Assembly: GCA_009777775.1 (NCBI GenBank)
Contig: WRLE01000001.1
Coordinates: forward strand, 186,001 to 250,000
Reading direction: 5' to 3'
Length of the DNA stretch: 64,000 bases
Source: Oscillospiraceae bacterium
Lineage (GTDB): Bacteria; Bacillota; Clostridia; Oscillospirales; Oscillospiraceae
Part shown: piece by piece, positions 38,022 through 46,585 of the stretch
Position numbering within the stretch: the stretch's first letter is position 1
Layout of the letters: each line of letters begins with the position of its first letter
Program-made: the position numbers and the translations under genes
Notes under the pieces: generated by a model
The model's database searches: none
Seen by the model: the letters and a program-made list of their open reading frames with translations, nothing else
Told to the model about the DNA's origin: nothing

Positions 38022-38059
38022 AAAAAAGAACAATGCAGTAAATGTTAACTACATTGTTC
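38022..38059 (-). terminator. Terminator of the YafQ/DinJ operon
   Basis: Minus strand: GAACAATGTAGT, 8-base loop, ACTGCATTGTTC, then TTTTTT, 28 bases after the toxin stop. Confidence 0.8.
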
Positions 38060-38086
38060 AAAACTGAATGTTTATTCAATTAAAAA

Positions 38087-38368
38087 TTACTGATTGAACA
38101 AATCCGCATGAGTTCCAGTGCCTGAAGCTACTAAAACCAATTCGTCTTCAATGATTCTATAAATGAGTAACCAATCTGGTTCAATATGACACTCACGATA
38201 TCCTGTCATATCGCCTCTTAAAGGATGATCACGATAGTTTTCTGGTAATTGTCGATCAACGAGTAGTATATTTAAAACAATAGTTAGTTTCGATATGTCT
38301 TTTCCACGTTTGCTCATCCGTTTCACATCGCGTTTCATTTTGTTTGTATATTTAATTGAGAGCAACAT
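38087..38368 (-). CDS. yafQ: YafQ-family type II toxin (mRNA interferase)
   Basis: 93 residues of the RelE superfamily. KRDVKRMSKRGKDISKL near the start and the histidines in YRDHPLRGDMTGYRECHIEPDWLLIY plus the C-terminal GTHADLF match YafQ, a ribosome-dependent mRNA endonuclease. The antitoxin stop and toxin ATG overlap by one base (38368), the standard antitoxin-first order. Confidence 0.92.
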   Translation of the reverse strand: MLLSIKYTNKMKRDVKRMSKRGKDISKLTIVLNILLVDRQLPENYRDHPLRGDMTGYRECHIEPDWLLIYRIIEDELVLVASGTGTHADLFNQ

Positions 38369-38640
38369 TAATCCTCCAACATGGAACTTACTGCTTCTTC
38401 AGCAGAAGCAAACGGGCCATAAATATTACGGTTCAATCGAATATCATCCATAGCTTCTTGAAGCTCAGTGTTTGGTTTTCTATCACGATAAAGCTTTATT
38501 TCAAAGGGAATACCGTTATGTTCAAGAGCAGCAGAAAGAAATATCCTTACAGCAGTAGAGATATCAAGACCTAACGCAGAAAACAATGATTCAGCTTCTG
38601 TTTTAATGCTTTCATCTATACGAACTTGTATTGTAGCCAT
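38368..38640 (-). CDS. dinJ: RelB/DinJ-family antitoxin
   Basis: 90 residues from the ATG at 38640 (GGAGG 8 bases upstream; the frame extends 5 codons further to a TTG). The N-terminal MATIQVRIDESIKTEAESLF is a ribbon-helix-helix DNA-binding arm, followed by GLDISTAVRIFLSAALEHNGIPFEI, the DinJ signature. Neutralises the downstream YafQ and probably represses its own promoter. Confidence 0.92.
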   Translation of the reverse strand: MATIQVRIDESIKTEAESLFSALGLDISTAVRIFLSAALEHNGIPFEIKLYRDRKPNTELQEAMDDIRLNRNIYGPFASAEEAVSSMLED

Positions 38641-38673
38641 AATCCTGACCTCCAAAAATTATTTTGTATGACC

Positions 38674-38702
38674 ATGGTACCACAATGTATAGCCAATGTC
38701 AA
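38674..38702 (-). promoter_or_regulatory. Promoter and likely operator of the dinJ-yafQ pair
   Basis: Minus strand: TTGACA, 17 bases, TACCAT. The -10 overlaps the palindrome TGGTACCA, a plausible antitoxin binding site. Confidence 0.6.
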
Positions 38703-38792
38703 TCGAATATTATGGTTTGTAATATAAAGTGATGAGTTTAAATTGTTAAACAAAAAGCTGTTAATCATTTTGTTCGATTGCATTGTTTTGCT

Positions 38793-39194
38793 TTAAATTT
38801 TCGGGGCTAAATAAGCTATAGTTAATGTAGCAATGGCAGCACCAGATACTAAGAGTAATATACCCCTGCTACTGACATTACCAGTATATTCTAATACTGA
38901 CACCCATAGATTTGAGATACAATAAACAGCTCCAGATACACCTAAAACGGCACCAGACTTTCCTCGCATAGTAGATTTTGTTCCTGGTGCAATGGTATTA
39001 TTTTTATCGTACTTTGTTAATTTGTTATGCTTTATTAAATAATTGAGAAGAAGAAATATATTAATAATTAAACAAATCATTGAACCATAAAGAATAACCA
39101 CATCTCCTGTGCGTCGATAAATTGTTCTGCATATTGTTGCTATAAATATTAATCTACATATCAATGCTAAATTCTTATCGTTTTGTGTATTCAT
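38793..39194 (-). CDS. Hypothetical membrane protein
   Basis: 133 residues with four hydrophobic segments (about 9-24, 31-53, 81-100 and 108-130) joined by short polar loops. No family recognised. It lies between the toxin-antitoxin pair and the first CPBP gene in an AT-rich region. Real gene likely from length and composition, but without other support. Confidence 0.5.
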   Translation of the reverse strand: MNTQNDKNLALICRLIFIATICRTIYRRTGDVVILYGSMICLIINIFLLLNYLIKHNKLTKYDKNNTIAPGTKSTMRGKSGAVLGVSGAVYCISNLWVSVLEYTGNVSSRGILLLVSGAAIATLTIAYLAPKI

Positions 39195-39337
39195 GTAATA
39201 AATCCATTTCCATGATGTGTCTGAGGTGTGAGGGGCATTTTATATACCCCAATAATAACACATTATATCTAGTATTTTTAGCTTAATTCTATTTTTACTT
39301 TTTCAGTGGTCTAAATCAAAACATTAGCAGTATTAAT

Positions 39338-40183
39338 TCATGATTCAATAAAAACCGGCACAGCTGCTGGTTGCTTTCGTAAGAGGAAACCACCGACAAG
39401 CGTAAAAACGACACCGACGATGATGATATACCATACTACGGTGTCTATGTTATCAACACCAATAAACTGAAGAGAAGCCGCAAAAAAGTTAAATGCCATA
39501 TGACCAACGATGCAGGGCCAGAGCTTCCTATATCGCAAGTACAGCAAGCCTAGTGCTATCCCTGCGATGCTAGCAGATACTATTTGTAAAGGGGCGATAT
39601 GAACTAAACCGAAAAGCAATGCTTGAACCACAACAGCTACACCAGGTTTCATCCATGACATGAGCCTGCTAAACACGAAACCTCGAAAACACATTTCTTC
39701 TACAATTGGTGCAGCAATCACAACAGAAATAAAATATACTAGATGGTTACCATCTAATGCATTACTTGTGTTGTACTGATCAGAAGTGAGTAGGTTAGAC
39801 AGCCCCGTTATACTTAGTAAAGTCGCAATTAAAACATTAATACCCATGAACAACATGAATACGCATAAAGCTAAGTTAAGTGGTTTCATCTTATGAACAT
39901 ATTGTGGAAGCTGCTCTTCTGTTTTTTCCCAATCTTTGCGTACACTTAAATAGTAAATGATTCCTGCAATAATATAAGATACATACAAAATGGTTTCCTG
40001 GAGATATAGTTGCCATATAGATGTTTTGTTATTTATATCAAGAAAAACATCGTATAATAAAACCGCAGCTGCACCTAACATAGCGGGGACAAATTGGCAG
40101 AGATAGTATGCGAATATTGGAGTAATAGAACGCCATACATTGCGAAAAATTGATTGTTTTTCTACCATTTCCATGTTCATCAT
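39338..40183 (-). CDS. CPBP (Abi) intramembrane metalloprotease, copy A
   Basis: 281 residues, about eight membrane segments. The CPBP motifs are complete: EEMCFRG (EExxxR), FGLVHIAPL (FxxxH) and GHMAFN (HxxxN). It ends with VGGFLLRKQPAAVPVF, a C-terminal pattern shared by the paralogues in this island. Two to three in-frame ATGs occur just after AAAGGAG (40183, 40180, 40174), so the exact start is uncertain. Related proteins provide bacteriocin immunity or process membrane proteins. Confidence 0.88.
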   Translation of the reverse strand: MMNMEMVEKQSIFRNVWRSITPIFAYYLCQFVPAMLGAAAVLLYDVFLDINNKTSIWQLYLQETILYVSYIIAGIIYYLSVRKDWEKTEEQLPQYVHKMKPLNLALCVFMLFMGINVLIATLLSITGLSNLLTSDQYNTSNALDGNHLVYFISVVIAAPIVEEMCFRGFVFSRLMSWMKPGVAVVVQALLFGLVHIAPLQIVSASIAGIALGLLYLRYRKLWPCIVGHMAFNFFAASLQFIGVDNIDTVVWYIIIVGVVFTLVGGFLLRKQPAAVPVFIES

Positions 40184-40235
40184 GCTCCTTTCATTTGTAA
40201 CACGAACTTATATTCATGCGCCTTTGATGCACCTT

Positions 40236-40257
40236 TGATATTGGAGTCAATTTATCA
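40236..40257 (+). repeat. 22-bp motif TGATA-N12-TATCA, copy 2
   Basis: Located 53 bases upstream of the copy A start codon. The similarity to the copy at 52505 continues toward the gene (a GGTGCATCAA-like stretch), so it is part of a duplicated 5' region. Confidence 0.55.
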
Positions 40258-40429
40258 GATTTTTTAGAGTTTGTCTACAGCAGTATTTAACTACTCACAT
40301 ATCTTCGTCAACAAATAATATGAACATATTGAAAAATAGAGCATTTCATCAAGAAATATGCATATTTGACAATAATGCTTTTACGATGATAATCTATGCA
40401 AAACTTTTTAAGTGCGGGAGCTGATAGAT

Positions 40430-41389
40430 TTGAGCAAATTGTCTTTGAGCGATTTTACTGATGGAATTATAGCTAGCCATGAAACAAGGTTCAACAAAGA
40501 GGAGAAAACGCAGTTTCTGGAATATGCAAAACAACGTTTTATGGATCTGGGTTACAACGATTCTGATATTTTAATACAGAAAAGTTTCTTCGGTGGACGA
40601 AACCTTATTATAGGATCACCCGATGCAAACATAATAATCACCGCTCATTACGATACACCAGCTCGTAATGGGCGTATTGCTCTGCCTTTTTTCAATATCT
40701 TCGGAATGAAACTGTCTTCTGTCCTGTCTCTTGTATATATGATTCCGCTTTTATATTTTTTACATTTGCCTAGTATCTTTGCTCAAAATTTCAGATTTGG
40801 TGTAGCAATCGAATTCTATATTAGAAACTTGTGGATATTTCTATTTCTAGCAGCTTTGATGCTTTTTAGGAACAAACACAACCACAACGACAATACCAGT
40901 GGTTGCGTTGGCGTGTATGGACTCGCAACGCTCATTTCGGAAAATCCAGAGTTGAAAAGCAAATGCGCTTTTATACTTTTCGACAATGAAGAAAAGGGTT
41001 TGTTTGGCTCAATTGCCTATGCAAGTTGGAGAAAAAGGAATTATCCAGGTAAATCAGACTTTCGTGTATATAACCTCGACTGTATCGGCGTTGGCGATAT
41101 ACTTCTCATTGCAGCAAAACAAAACTCTCCAGCTTGGAAGCTTCTTCCTGAGTTGTCAGAGTTTTTCGAAAGCTCGGGTATTAATACTGTTCACAGAACC
41201 AGCAATGTCTTTGGTTTCATGGGCGACCATGCAAGTTTCGATTGGGGTGTTGTTTTTACTTTTGTTAAAAACGCAAAGCTAACCGGTCTATATATACCGA
41301 ATATTCATACTTCGAAAGACACTGTGCTAAACATCGAACCAATTGAGTATCTATGCGCTACGATATTCACGTTTATCAGCGAGCAATAA
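40430..41389 (+). CDS. M28-family zinc peptidase with membrane segments
   Basis: Metal and catalytic motifs of M28 aminopeptidase-like proteins appear in order: IITAHYDTPA, NDNTSGCVG, ILFDNEEKGLFG, NLDCIGVGD and MGDHASFD. Between the first two motifs is a hydrophobic insert of ~60 residues (about 95-155) that would span the membrane twice. I prefer the TTG at 40430 (MSKLSLSDF, 319 aa), which has GGGAG 9 bases upstream, over the GTG at 40412. The only plus-strand gene among the CPBP copies. Substrate unknown. Confidence 0.82.
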   Translation: MSKLSLSDFTDGIIASHETRFNKEEKTQFLEYAKQRFMDLGYNDSDILIQKSFFGGRNLIIGSPDANIIITAHYDTPARNGRIALPFFNIFGMKLSSVLSLVYMIPLLYFLHLPSIFAQNFRFGVAIEFYIRNLWIFLFLAALMLFRNKHNHNDNTSGCVGVYGLATLISENPELKSKCAFILFDNEEKGLFGSIAYASWRKRNYPGKSDFRVYNLDCIGVGDILLIAAKQNSPAWKLLPELSEFFESSGINTVHRTSNVFGFMGDHASFDWGVVFTFVKNAKLTGLYIPNIHTSKDTVLNIEPIEYLCATIFTFISEQ

Positions 41390-41420
41390 TATAGCTGATA
41401 AAGCTGTACTAAGACAATAA

Positions 41421-41515
41421 GCTAGGCATATTTTGGTTTCATCCACGACATAATACGATTTTGAACAAAACCTCGGAAGCATATTTCTTCCACTATAGGT
41501 GCCAAAGTCATATTG
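41421..41515 (-). pseudogene. CPBP gene remnant: only the EExxxR region survives
   Basis: On the minus strand this stretch translates MTLAPIVEEICFRGFVQNR then IMSWMKPKYA and stops. That is the EExxxR helix of a CPBP protease, closest to copy A (APIVEEMCFRGF). Nothing of the rest of the gene is recognisable on either side. Confidence 0.8.
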
Positions 41516-41543
41516 AACGAAAAGGTTCTTTCTTATTACTTGT

Positions 41544-43037
41544 CTAATCGAATACACCAGTATCTATAATTGCACTGACAAGCTTTTCTATCACAGGAAT
41601 AGACACGCTGTTACCTATCAGCTTCATCCACTTTGACCTTGATTCGGGTAGATGGAAATCATCTGGAAAACCTTGTATCCTACACGCTTCAATTTTGGTG
41701 ATTTTTCTATAGTTACCCTTTAGGTACACCTTTTCGAGAAAACTTCGTTTATACTCTTCTTCGCCAGTTGCTGTTATTGAAACATTGGTAACATAGTCGT
41801 TCGTATCGCTGGCAACGAGAGTTGGAAAAATGCTCGAGCTTGGAAGAAAAATACGACTGACACCATATAAACCTGTGCTTATCTTGCGTTGTTTAAAATC
41901 GTAGCGAGTTTCGGAGCAACTAATTATCCCCTTTTGCTCTAACGATTCAATAGTTTCAGACAACTTTATTCTAGCTGACCTTATATCTCTATCCATAAGT
42001 AATATATCAGGTATAATTATACCTTTTTCGTGCTTTCCAAGGACAATTGTCTCTTCGGGTGTTATATTAGAGGAACAGTCTTGTACTATTTCATATGCAT
42101 AGTTCTCTTTTTTTAGAATCCCCATATTTGTTAAATCTTCGATTTCCTCAACGGTAATCTTTTTGTCAAAGAATTGGAAATGTTCAATGGACAAAGGATT
42201 TCCGTCTAGGGGTCCGAATTCTTTTTTTCGCCTGTTTTTTAGTAAAATTAGGCATATGTGCTTTTGTCGCTCGGTTGTTTCCATTATGTCCCATGAGTGG
42301 ATTGTTGTAGACCCGTTTCTTAAATCGTTGAATAGAAAGTAATCATTATGTCCATTGTTGTTTTTCGACAAGCTTGTATATTTTGATGTTGGGGTTGATA
42401 TATCACCAAACAAATTAGTAGTGGATTCCAAATCGTAGGGTTGCGGCATCTCAACGATTTCATCTTCGATTATGTCTGCTAACCTAATCTTTTCATTAGC
42501 TCCATCTGGTATTTTGAAAGCATCACCATAACGTTTATCAAAAAAGCCGATTATATATATCCTGACCCTACTTTGCGGTACTCCGTAATTATATGAGTTG
42601 AGCAAATAATGAGCAGCATTGTACCCCGCTTCTCTGATGCGCTCCATTATGAAGCGGAGAGAATCCTTGTTTCTAGGGTCTGCTAGTCCTTTTACATTTT
42701 CAAATATAAATGCTTTTGGCTTCGATTGGTTTAACAAATAGAGCGCGTCATTCCACAGTTGCCCACGATCATCATCGAACCCGAGGTTTTTCCCAGCTAT
42801 TGACCAGCTTTGGCATGGTACTCCAGCGGTTATTAAATCGTTTGGCGGCAAAGTTTTCAAAAGAGTTATATCACCGAGGTTTGTACCGATACTATCGGGG
42901 TAATTCAGTTCATATGTGTTTATAGCATCGTTATTTATTTCCGAATACGCTATCGTCCTGCCGCCACATTTATCGATTGCGCTACGAAACCCGCCGATTC
43001 CAGCAAATAAGTCAATTGCGGTAAATCTTTTTGACAT
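41544..43037 (-). CDS. C5 cytosine DNA methyltransferase
   Basis: 497 residues. Motif I is DLFAGIGGFRSA, motif IV carries the catalytic cysteine (GVPCQSWSIAG, C75), motif VI is FENVKGL, motif VIII QSRVRIYIIG, and the end has CRIQGFPDDF and IGNSVSIPV (IX and X). The ~180 residues between VIII and IX are the target recognition domain and may help predict specificity. ATG with TAGGAG upstream. No intact restriction enzyme lies next to it; a short ORF directly upstream may be a remnant. Confidence 0.94.
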   Translation of the reverse strand: MSKRFTAIDLFAGIGGFRSAIDKCGGRTIAYSEINNDAINTYELNYPDSIGTNLGDITLLKTLPPNDLITAGVPCQSWSIAGKNLGFDDDRGQLWNDALYLLNQSKPKAFIFENVKGLADPRNKDSLRFIMERIREAGYNAAHYLLNSYNYGVPQSRVRIYIIGFFDKRYGDAFKIPDGANEKIRLADIIEDEIVEMPQPYDLESTTNLFGDISTPTSKYTSLSKNNNGHNDYFLFNDLRNGSTTIHSWDIMETTERQKHICLILLKNRRKKEFGPLDGNPLSIEHFQFFDKKITVEEIEDLTNMGILKKENYAYEIVQDCSSNITPEETIVLGKHEKGIIIPDILLMDRDIRSARIKLSETIESLEQKGIISCSETRYDFKQRKISTGLYGVSRIFLPSSSIFPTLVASDTNDYVTNVSITATGEEEYKRSFLEKVYLKGNYRKITKIEACRIQGFPDDFHLPESRSKWMKLIGNSVSIPVIEKLVSAIIDTGVFD

Positions 43038-43046
43038 ATATAACTC

Positions 43047-43208
43047 CTATAGTATAAGGGCTACATACAACGGCTTTTGTGCATGGTGTTTTTCTGGAAT
43101 AAATGGATCATCGCTAAGGACTCTTTTCAATATTCTTTCCATCATGCTTTGTATTATATTACTAACTGCTTCTGTTACTGCACTGTTGGCATCAGTATTG
43201 TTATCCAT
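43047..43208 (-). CDS. 53-residue protein coupled to the methyltransferase; possible restriction enzyme remnant
   Basis: A short frame with a GGAGGAG site upstream encodes MDNNTDANSAVTEAVSN followed by an amphipathic helix and SDDPFIPEKHHAQKPLYVA. It stops 9 bases before the methyltransferase ATG and supplies that gene's ribosome site. The C-terminal half recalls the start of TdeIII-type type II restriction endonucleases from memory, so this may be the truncated 5' end of a lost partner nuclease. Alternatively it is a small independent regulator. Length is below that of any restriction enzyme. Confidence 0.5.
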   Translation of the reverse strand: MDNNTDANSAVTEAVSNIIQSMMERILKRVLSDDPFIPEKHHAQKPLYVALIL

Positions 43209-43330
43209 TCTGTTCTAGCTCCTCCTGTTATTCCATTGATTCTAGCACAAAAAGACAATAATTGCTATTATGAAAATTGAAACTGATTTTACGAAATAGC
43301 AAAAATGTTACTAGTCATAGGGCAACAATC

Positions 43331-43425
43331 CAGTGTCATTTAAGAGGACACCTGCGACCGAAGAATCTCAATAATCGGCAGTTTGGTGTAATGAGATTCT
43401 TCGTTGGTGCTCTTAAATGACACTG
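43331..43425. repeat. 95-base hairpin repeat with nested inverted repeats
   Basis: Outer arms CAGTGTCATTTAAGAG / CTCTTAAATGACACTG are a perfect 16-bp inverted repeat; inner arms CGAAGAATCTCA / TGAGATTCTTCG are a perfect 12-bp one. The sequence fits the dispersed TGTCAT..GCGAC.AAGAATCTC repeat family. No open frame inside. The remainder of the 43209-43559 gap shows no gene. Confidence 0.85.
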
Positions 43426-43559
43426 TTGGTGCGTACTATTTATAAGCTAACTAGCAATGCAAAAGATTCTAGCACCCCCGTGACCAGTGACGCTTGTACA
43501 TACATTTATTTATGAGTATTAAAGTGTCACCCTTATCAATACAAATATTATGAAATGCA

Positions 43560-44384
43560 TTAGCTATATATTATTTTAGCTGGTGGTTGATTAATTAAAA
43601 ACACTCCACCAACACCACTTAGGATGACTCCTATAATTAGTATATGGGTTAGTGTCATTTCATAATTACCTATTAAGGGTACAGAACTAACAAGAAAAGC
43701 AGGTAAATTCATTGCAGCATGAGCAATAACACATAGACCAGTGTTACGAAAACGTAAATATAGCGACCCTAAAACGATACCAAGTACGAATGAATATATT
43801 ATTTGAACAAAATGTATATGAATAATACCAAACAACACGGCTTGAATGAGTATTGCAATTTTTGGTTTTGTAATAGATAACAAATAATTTAGCATGAGCC
43901 CACGAAAGCACAATTCTTCTACTATTGGTGCATTAAGGATAGTAGAAACGAAATGGATAAATGCATAGTCAAAACTATATGACTTTATATATTCTTCATA
44001 TTCATAAAGCTCAGTTAATTTAGTTACTCTGATAGTGAAACTAACCAAAAGCATTAAGCCGAACGAAGTAATAGAAACAAGAAATCCTAAAACAATTTTA
44101 TTGTTATTATGTGTGTATAACGGACTTGTTTTTCGTATTTCTTTTATTTTCGATATATAATAAAACACATAAAGAATTATAAATGTTATGTCAGATATAG
44201 TATTAATTACAATTCTGGAATAAACAATAGAAGATGATTTCTCAGAAAAAAAAGCTTCAATTATTTTTTCAAATACTATTCGTATAATGTCTCCGAAAAA
44301 CTGAGATATTATACCGACTATTAAAAATGCAACTAATGGCTTGACTGTTAGCCAAACTTTGCTCCTCACGGTATAATTTGACAT
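43560..44384 (-). CDS. CPBP intramembrane metalloprotease, copy B
   Basis: 274 residues with about eight membrane helices. Motifs: APIVEELCFRGLML (EExxxR), FGIIHIHFVQ (FxxxH) and AHAAMN (HxxxN). More divergent than the other copies and richer in Ile/Lys/Tyr, but with the same C-terminal GVFLINQPPAK pattern. Likely an active protease or immunity protein. Confidence 0.88.
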   Translation of the reverse strand: MSNYTVRSKVWLTVKPLVAFLIVGIISQFFGDIIRIVFEKIIEAFFSEKSSSIVYSRIVINTISDITFIILYVFYYISKIKEIRKTSPLYTHNNNKIVLGFLVSITSFGLMLLVSFTIRVTKLTELYEYEEYIKSYSFDYAFIHFVSTILNAPIVEELCFRGLMLNYLLSITKPKIAILIQAVLFGIIHIHFVQIIYSFVLGIVLGSLYLRFRNTGLCVIAHAAMNLPAFLVSSVPLIGNYEMTLTHILIIGVILSGVGGVFLINQPPAKIIYS

Positions 44385-44513
44385 TTGATAATTCTCTCCA
44401 TTTTAAAAGAAGTGCAATTTAATAACTTCCTGTTTCATATCTGTTTACTCCGATAATACTATATTTAGTGGGAATTACCTTTTTATCAATATGAATATAC
44501 AATACATTTATAC

Positions 44514-44936
44514 TTATTCCACAGCATTTATTGATTTGCTCTTTACTTGATCATAATACATACTAAATTGTTGTGGTGATACAAGCAGTATTTTTTGTTT
44601 ATTGCTTTCTGTCCATACAATTTTGATTTTTTTATTGGAAAGTGATAAATAAGAAAATCCTTTTTCGGTAACACTTATTTCAATAATAGATTCATATGGT
44701 ACAAAATAGCTAAATACTCCAAAGAATTTTATGTAAATTCCACTTTCTTCAAGCTTTGTTATAGAACATAATATTAATATAAATAATGGAGAATAAAATA
44801 AAAATGTTATAACTAATACTATTGTTATGTTAGTTAGTGTTATACCAGTTCTATAAAAACATAAAACCCACGAAAAAAACAAAGGGAGTAGTATTGGTAT
44901 AATATATTTCGGCTCTATACGGTTACGGTAGACCAT
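44514..44936 (-). CDS. Small membrane protein with PH-like C-terminus
   Basis: 140 residues: two hydrophobic helices (about 10-27 and 35-60), then ESGIYIKFFGVFSYFVPYESIIEISVTEKG and KIKIVWTES, the strand pattern of a bacterial PH-like domain. Resembles in layout the membrane protein of the bacteriocin unit at 34547. Function unknown; lies between an intact and a broken CPBP copy. Confidence 0.55.
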   Translation of the reverse strand: MVYRNRIEPKYIIPILLPLFFSWVLCFYRTGITLTNITIVLVITFLFYSPLFILILCSITKLEESGIYIKFFGVFSYFVPYESIIEISVTEKGFSYLSLSNKKIKIVWTESNKQKILLVSPQQFSMYYDQVKSKSINAVE

Positions 44937-44984
44937 AAATCATCACCTTGTTATTAATACTCATCATCGGTGCATCAGTTAATA

Positions 44985-45483
44985 CTAGTGATATACATGG
45001 GATAGTAGTTGAGCTGTATTACTTGTTTCTTCTACAGTTATATCGTCAATAGGTTGAGCAGCTGGTTGCTTGAGTATAATATATGCTCCAATAAAGGAAA
45101 AAGCAGACCCTATGACAAAAATGTGTGTAAGGGTGATTTCGTCTACGACTAATTCAACCAGAGTTAGCAGCCACGAAGCCAGATTTGTATTAAAAACTGC
45201 GTGAGCTAAAATGCAGAGCCATAGTTTTCGGAAACGGACATAAAGCAAACCATACACTATACCGGAAAGAGCGGTATATAAAGCTTGGATTAGGTTCATA
45301 TGAAAAAGTCCAAAGATGATAGCTTGAACTAGAATTGCTACCCATGGCTTTGCCTATGTCATCAAGCGTCCATGTACGACACCGCGTAAACATAATTCCT
45401 CGGTAATTGGTGCGACAATAACAGCTGAGATAATAGCCGTGAATGCACTCCAATTGCTAAAGGTTTCTTTAAGGTGAGCGATT
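44985..45483 (-). pseudogene. CPBP pseudogene: 5'-truncated, nonsense-mutated mosaic
   Basis: Reading the minus strand, homology begins at about 45483 (AHLKETFSNWSAF..), continues through APITEELCLRGVV and RLMT, then hits TAG at the codon that is TGG in copy E (GACGTGGGC versus GACATAGGC, near 45356), and resumes in frame AKPWVAILVQAIIF to the end at 44985. The 5' part is nearly identical to copy E (49468-50322); after about 45300 it follows copy C (FVRFRKLW..AHAVFN..VVDEITLTH..LLSHVYH). The C-terminal 104 codons could still be translated from an internal ATG at 45299. Confidence 0.85.
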
Positions 45484-45484
45484 G

Positions 45485-46036
45485 CTATTTAGTTGCTGTA
45501 ACAGTTTTGCCATTATTTTTAACTTTGGTTGATGGTGACATTTTTATAAGTTTTATGAACACATAAATATCATCTAAAGAGCCACAAAAATTTGCAATGA
45601 ATAAAAGATACACAATGAAAGCCCATTTTATAGATGATGCTATGTGCAAACATATAAAGACTAGGCTTAAAAATATAACAGGGGTCATCGTTATTACCAG
45701 ATATGCGTTACGGTTAAAATAATTGCTACTACTCCAGGTACAATTATATATTCGAGACAGTTTAAATTTAACATTCTTACCTCGAAAGAATTTCATAATA
45801 ATAACATGAAGTAGTTCATGTACAATAATAAGCAAAAAGACTGCAATCATTAGATAAAACGATAAATTTTCCTTCTTATTAGGATTGTAGGTCTCTCTAA
45901 AACGTAGCGTATTGAATGGAAAAGTAATATGATATAAATATATTGCTAAGATAATGATGAGGATCTGTAATAAGTAAATCAAATACCTATGTATCCCCTT
46001 TACCTCATAATTAATAATACCAACTTCATTTTCCAT
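45485..46036 (-). CDS. DUF3267 putative zincin membrane protease
   Basis: 183 residues with four membrane segments. The HExxH zinc motif is HELLH (IIVHELLHVIIMKFF, near residue 72), and an N..GS..D motif (ANFCGSLDDIYVF) near 150 completes the DUF3267 pattern. The stop codon sits directly at the breakpoint with the CPBP pseudogene, so a recombination event may have ended here. Substrate unknown. Confidence 0.75.
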   Translation of the reverse strand: MENEVGIINYEVKGIHRYLIYLLQILIIILAIYLYHITFPFNTLRFRETYNPNKKENLSFYLMIAVFLLIIVHELLHVIIMKFFRGKNVKFKLSRIYNCTWSSSNYFNRNAYLVITMTPVIFLSLVFICLHIASSIKWAFIVYLLFIANFCGSLDDIYVFIKLIKMSPSTKVKNNGKTVTATK

Positions 46037-46183
46037 GTCTACCCCTTCTTAATTATTGGTGATAATTATATTGTTTATCTATGGTGTAGGTGTAACTGCA
46101 CAGCTGTGGTAGATTTAATTGAATGAATCCGCCGACACAACTCCGTATTTGTCTTTGGTGTAATATTATAGGGTCTTTTATTA

Positions 46184-46585
46184 CTACAAACTAAAGAGTT
46201 CCGCAATTTCTGTATACTCACCTTTGATAATGTTTTTCCATTTTTGAGTTTCATTTGGTGGGGATATATCATTTTTAGAGTACACAAGGAGTATTTTCAC
46301 TTCTCGCATATCTTCGTCAACAAACAATATGCATCTATTTCCAGATGCCTTTGGCGACATACGAGTACCATCAACGGCAAAATCAAGCTTAACTAATTTA
46401 TAACAACCGGAGATCGATATGAGATCAGCGCGGTTATATAGCAACATATTATCTATACGTTCACAGACCGCAATGATTGTTCGCTCAGTTGCCAGCCATT
46501 TGTCTTTGTATGTTTTATAAAACTTATTGATATAGTGTCGTTCTGTAAAAGACTCAAATTGAACTCTATAATTGAATTGGTCCAT
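46184..46585 (-). CDS. Putative toxin paired with a Panacea-domain antitoxin
   Basis: 133 residues. The N-terminus overlaps the upstream antitoxin gene by 20 bases. Sequence: FTERHYINKFYKTYKDKWLA, then a mid-region, then DEDMREVKILLVYSKNDISPPNETQKWKNII, which looks like a RelE/HigB-type fold ending in a helix. Panacea antitoxins are known to pair with many unrelated toxins, so linkage is the main argument. Activity and target cannot be told by reading. Confidence 0.6.
   Translation of the reverse strand: MDQFNYRVQFESFTERHYINKFYKTYKDKWLATERTIIAVCERIDNMLLYNRADLISISGCYKLVKLDFAVDGTRMSPKASGNRCILFVDEDMREVKILLVYSKNDISPPNETQKWKNIIKGEYTEIAELFSL

Noticed and set aside
40222-40250. TTGACT in the 22-bp motif as a -35 box for CPBP copy A
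   Set aside because: No acceptable -10 at 16-18 bases (TCAAAG); the motif is more likely a repeat or protein site.
45190-45453. 87-residue minus-strand frame over the CPBP pseudogene
   Set aside because: Out of frame with the CPBP homology; the true frame is interrupted by TAG near 45356.
46075-46287. 70-residue frame overlapping the putative toxin
   Set aside because: Different frame over the end of a well-supported gene, no ribosome site, and no family resemblance.
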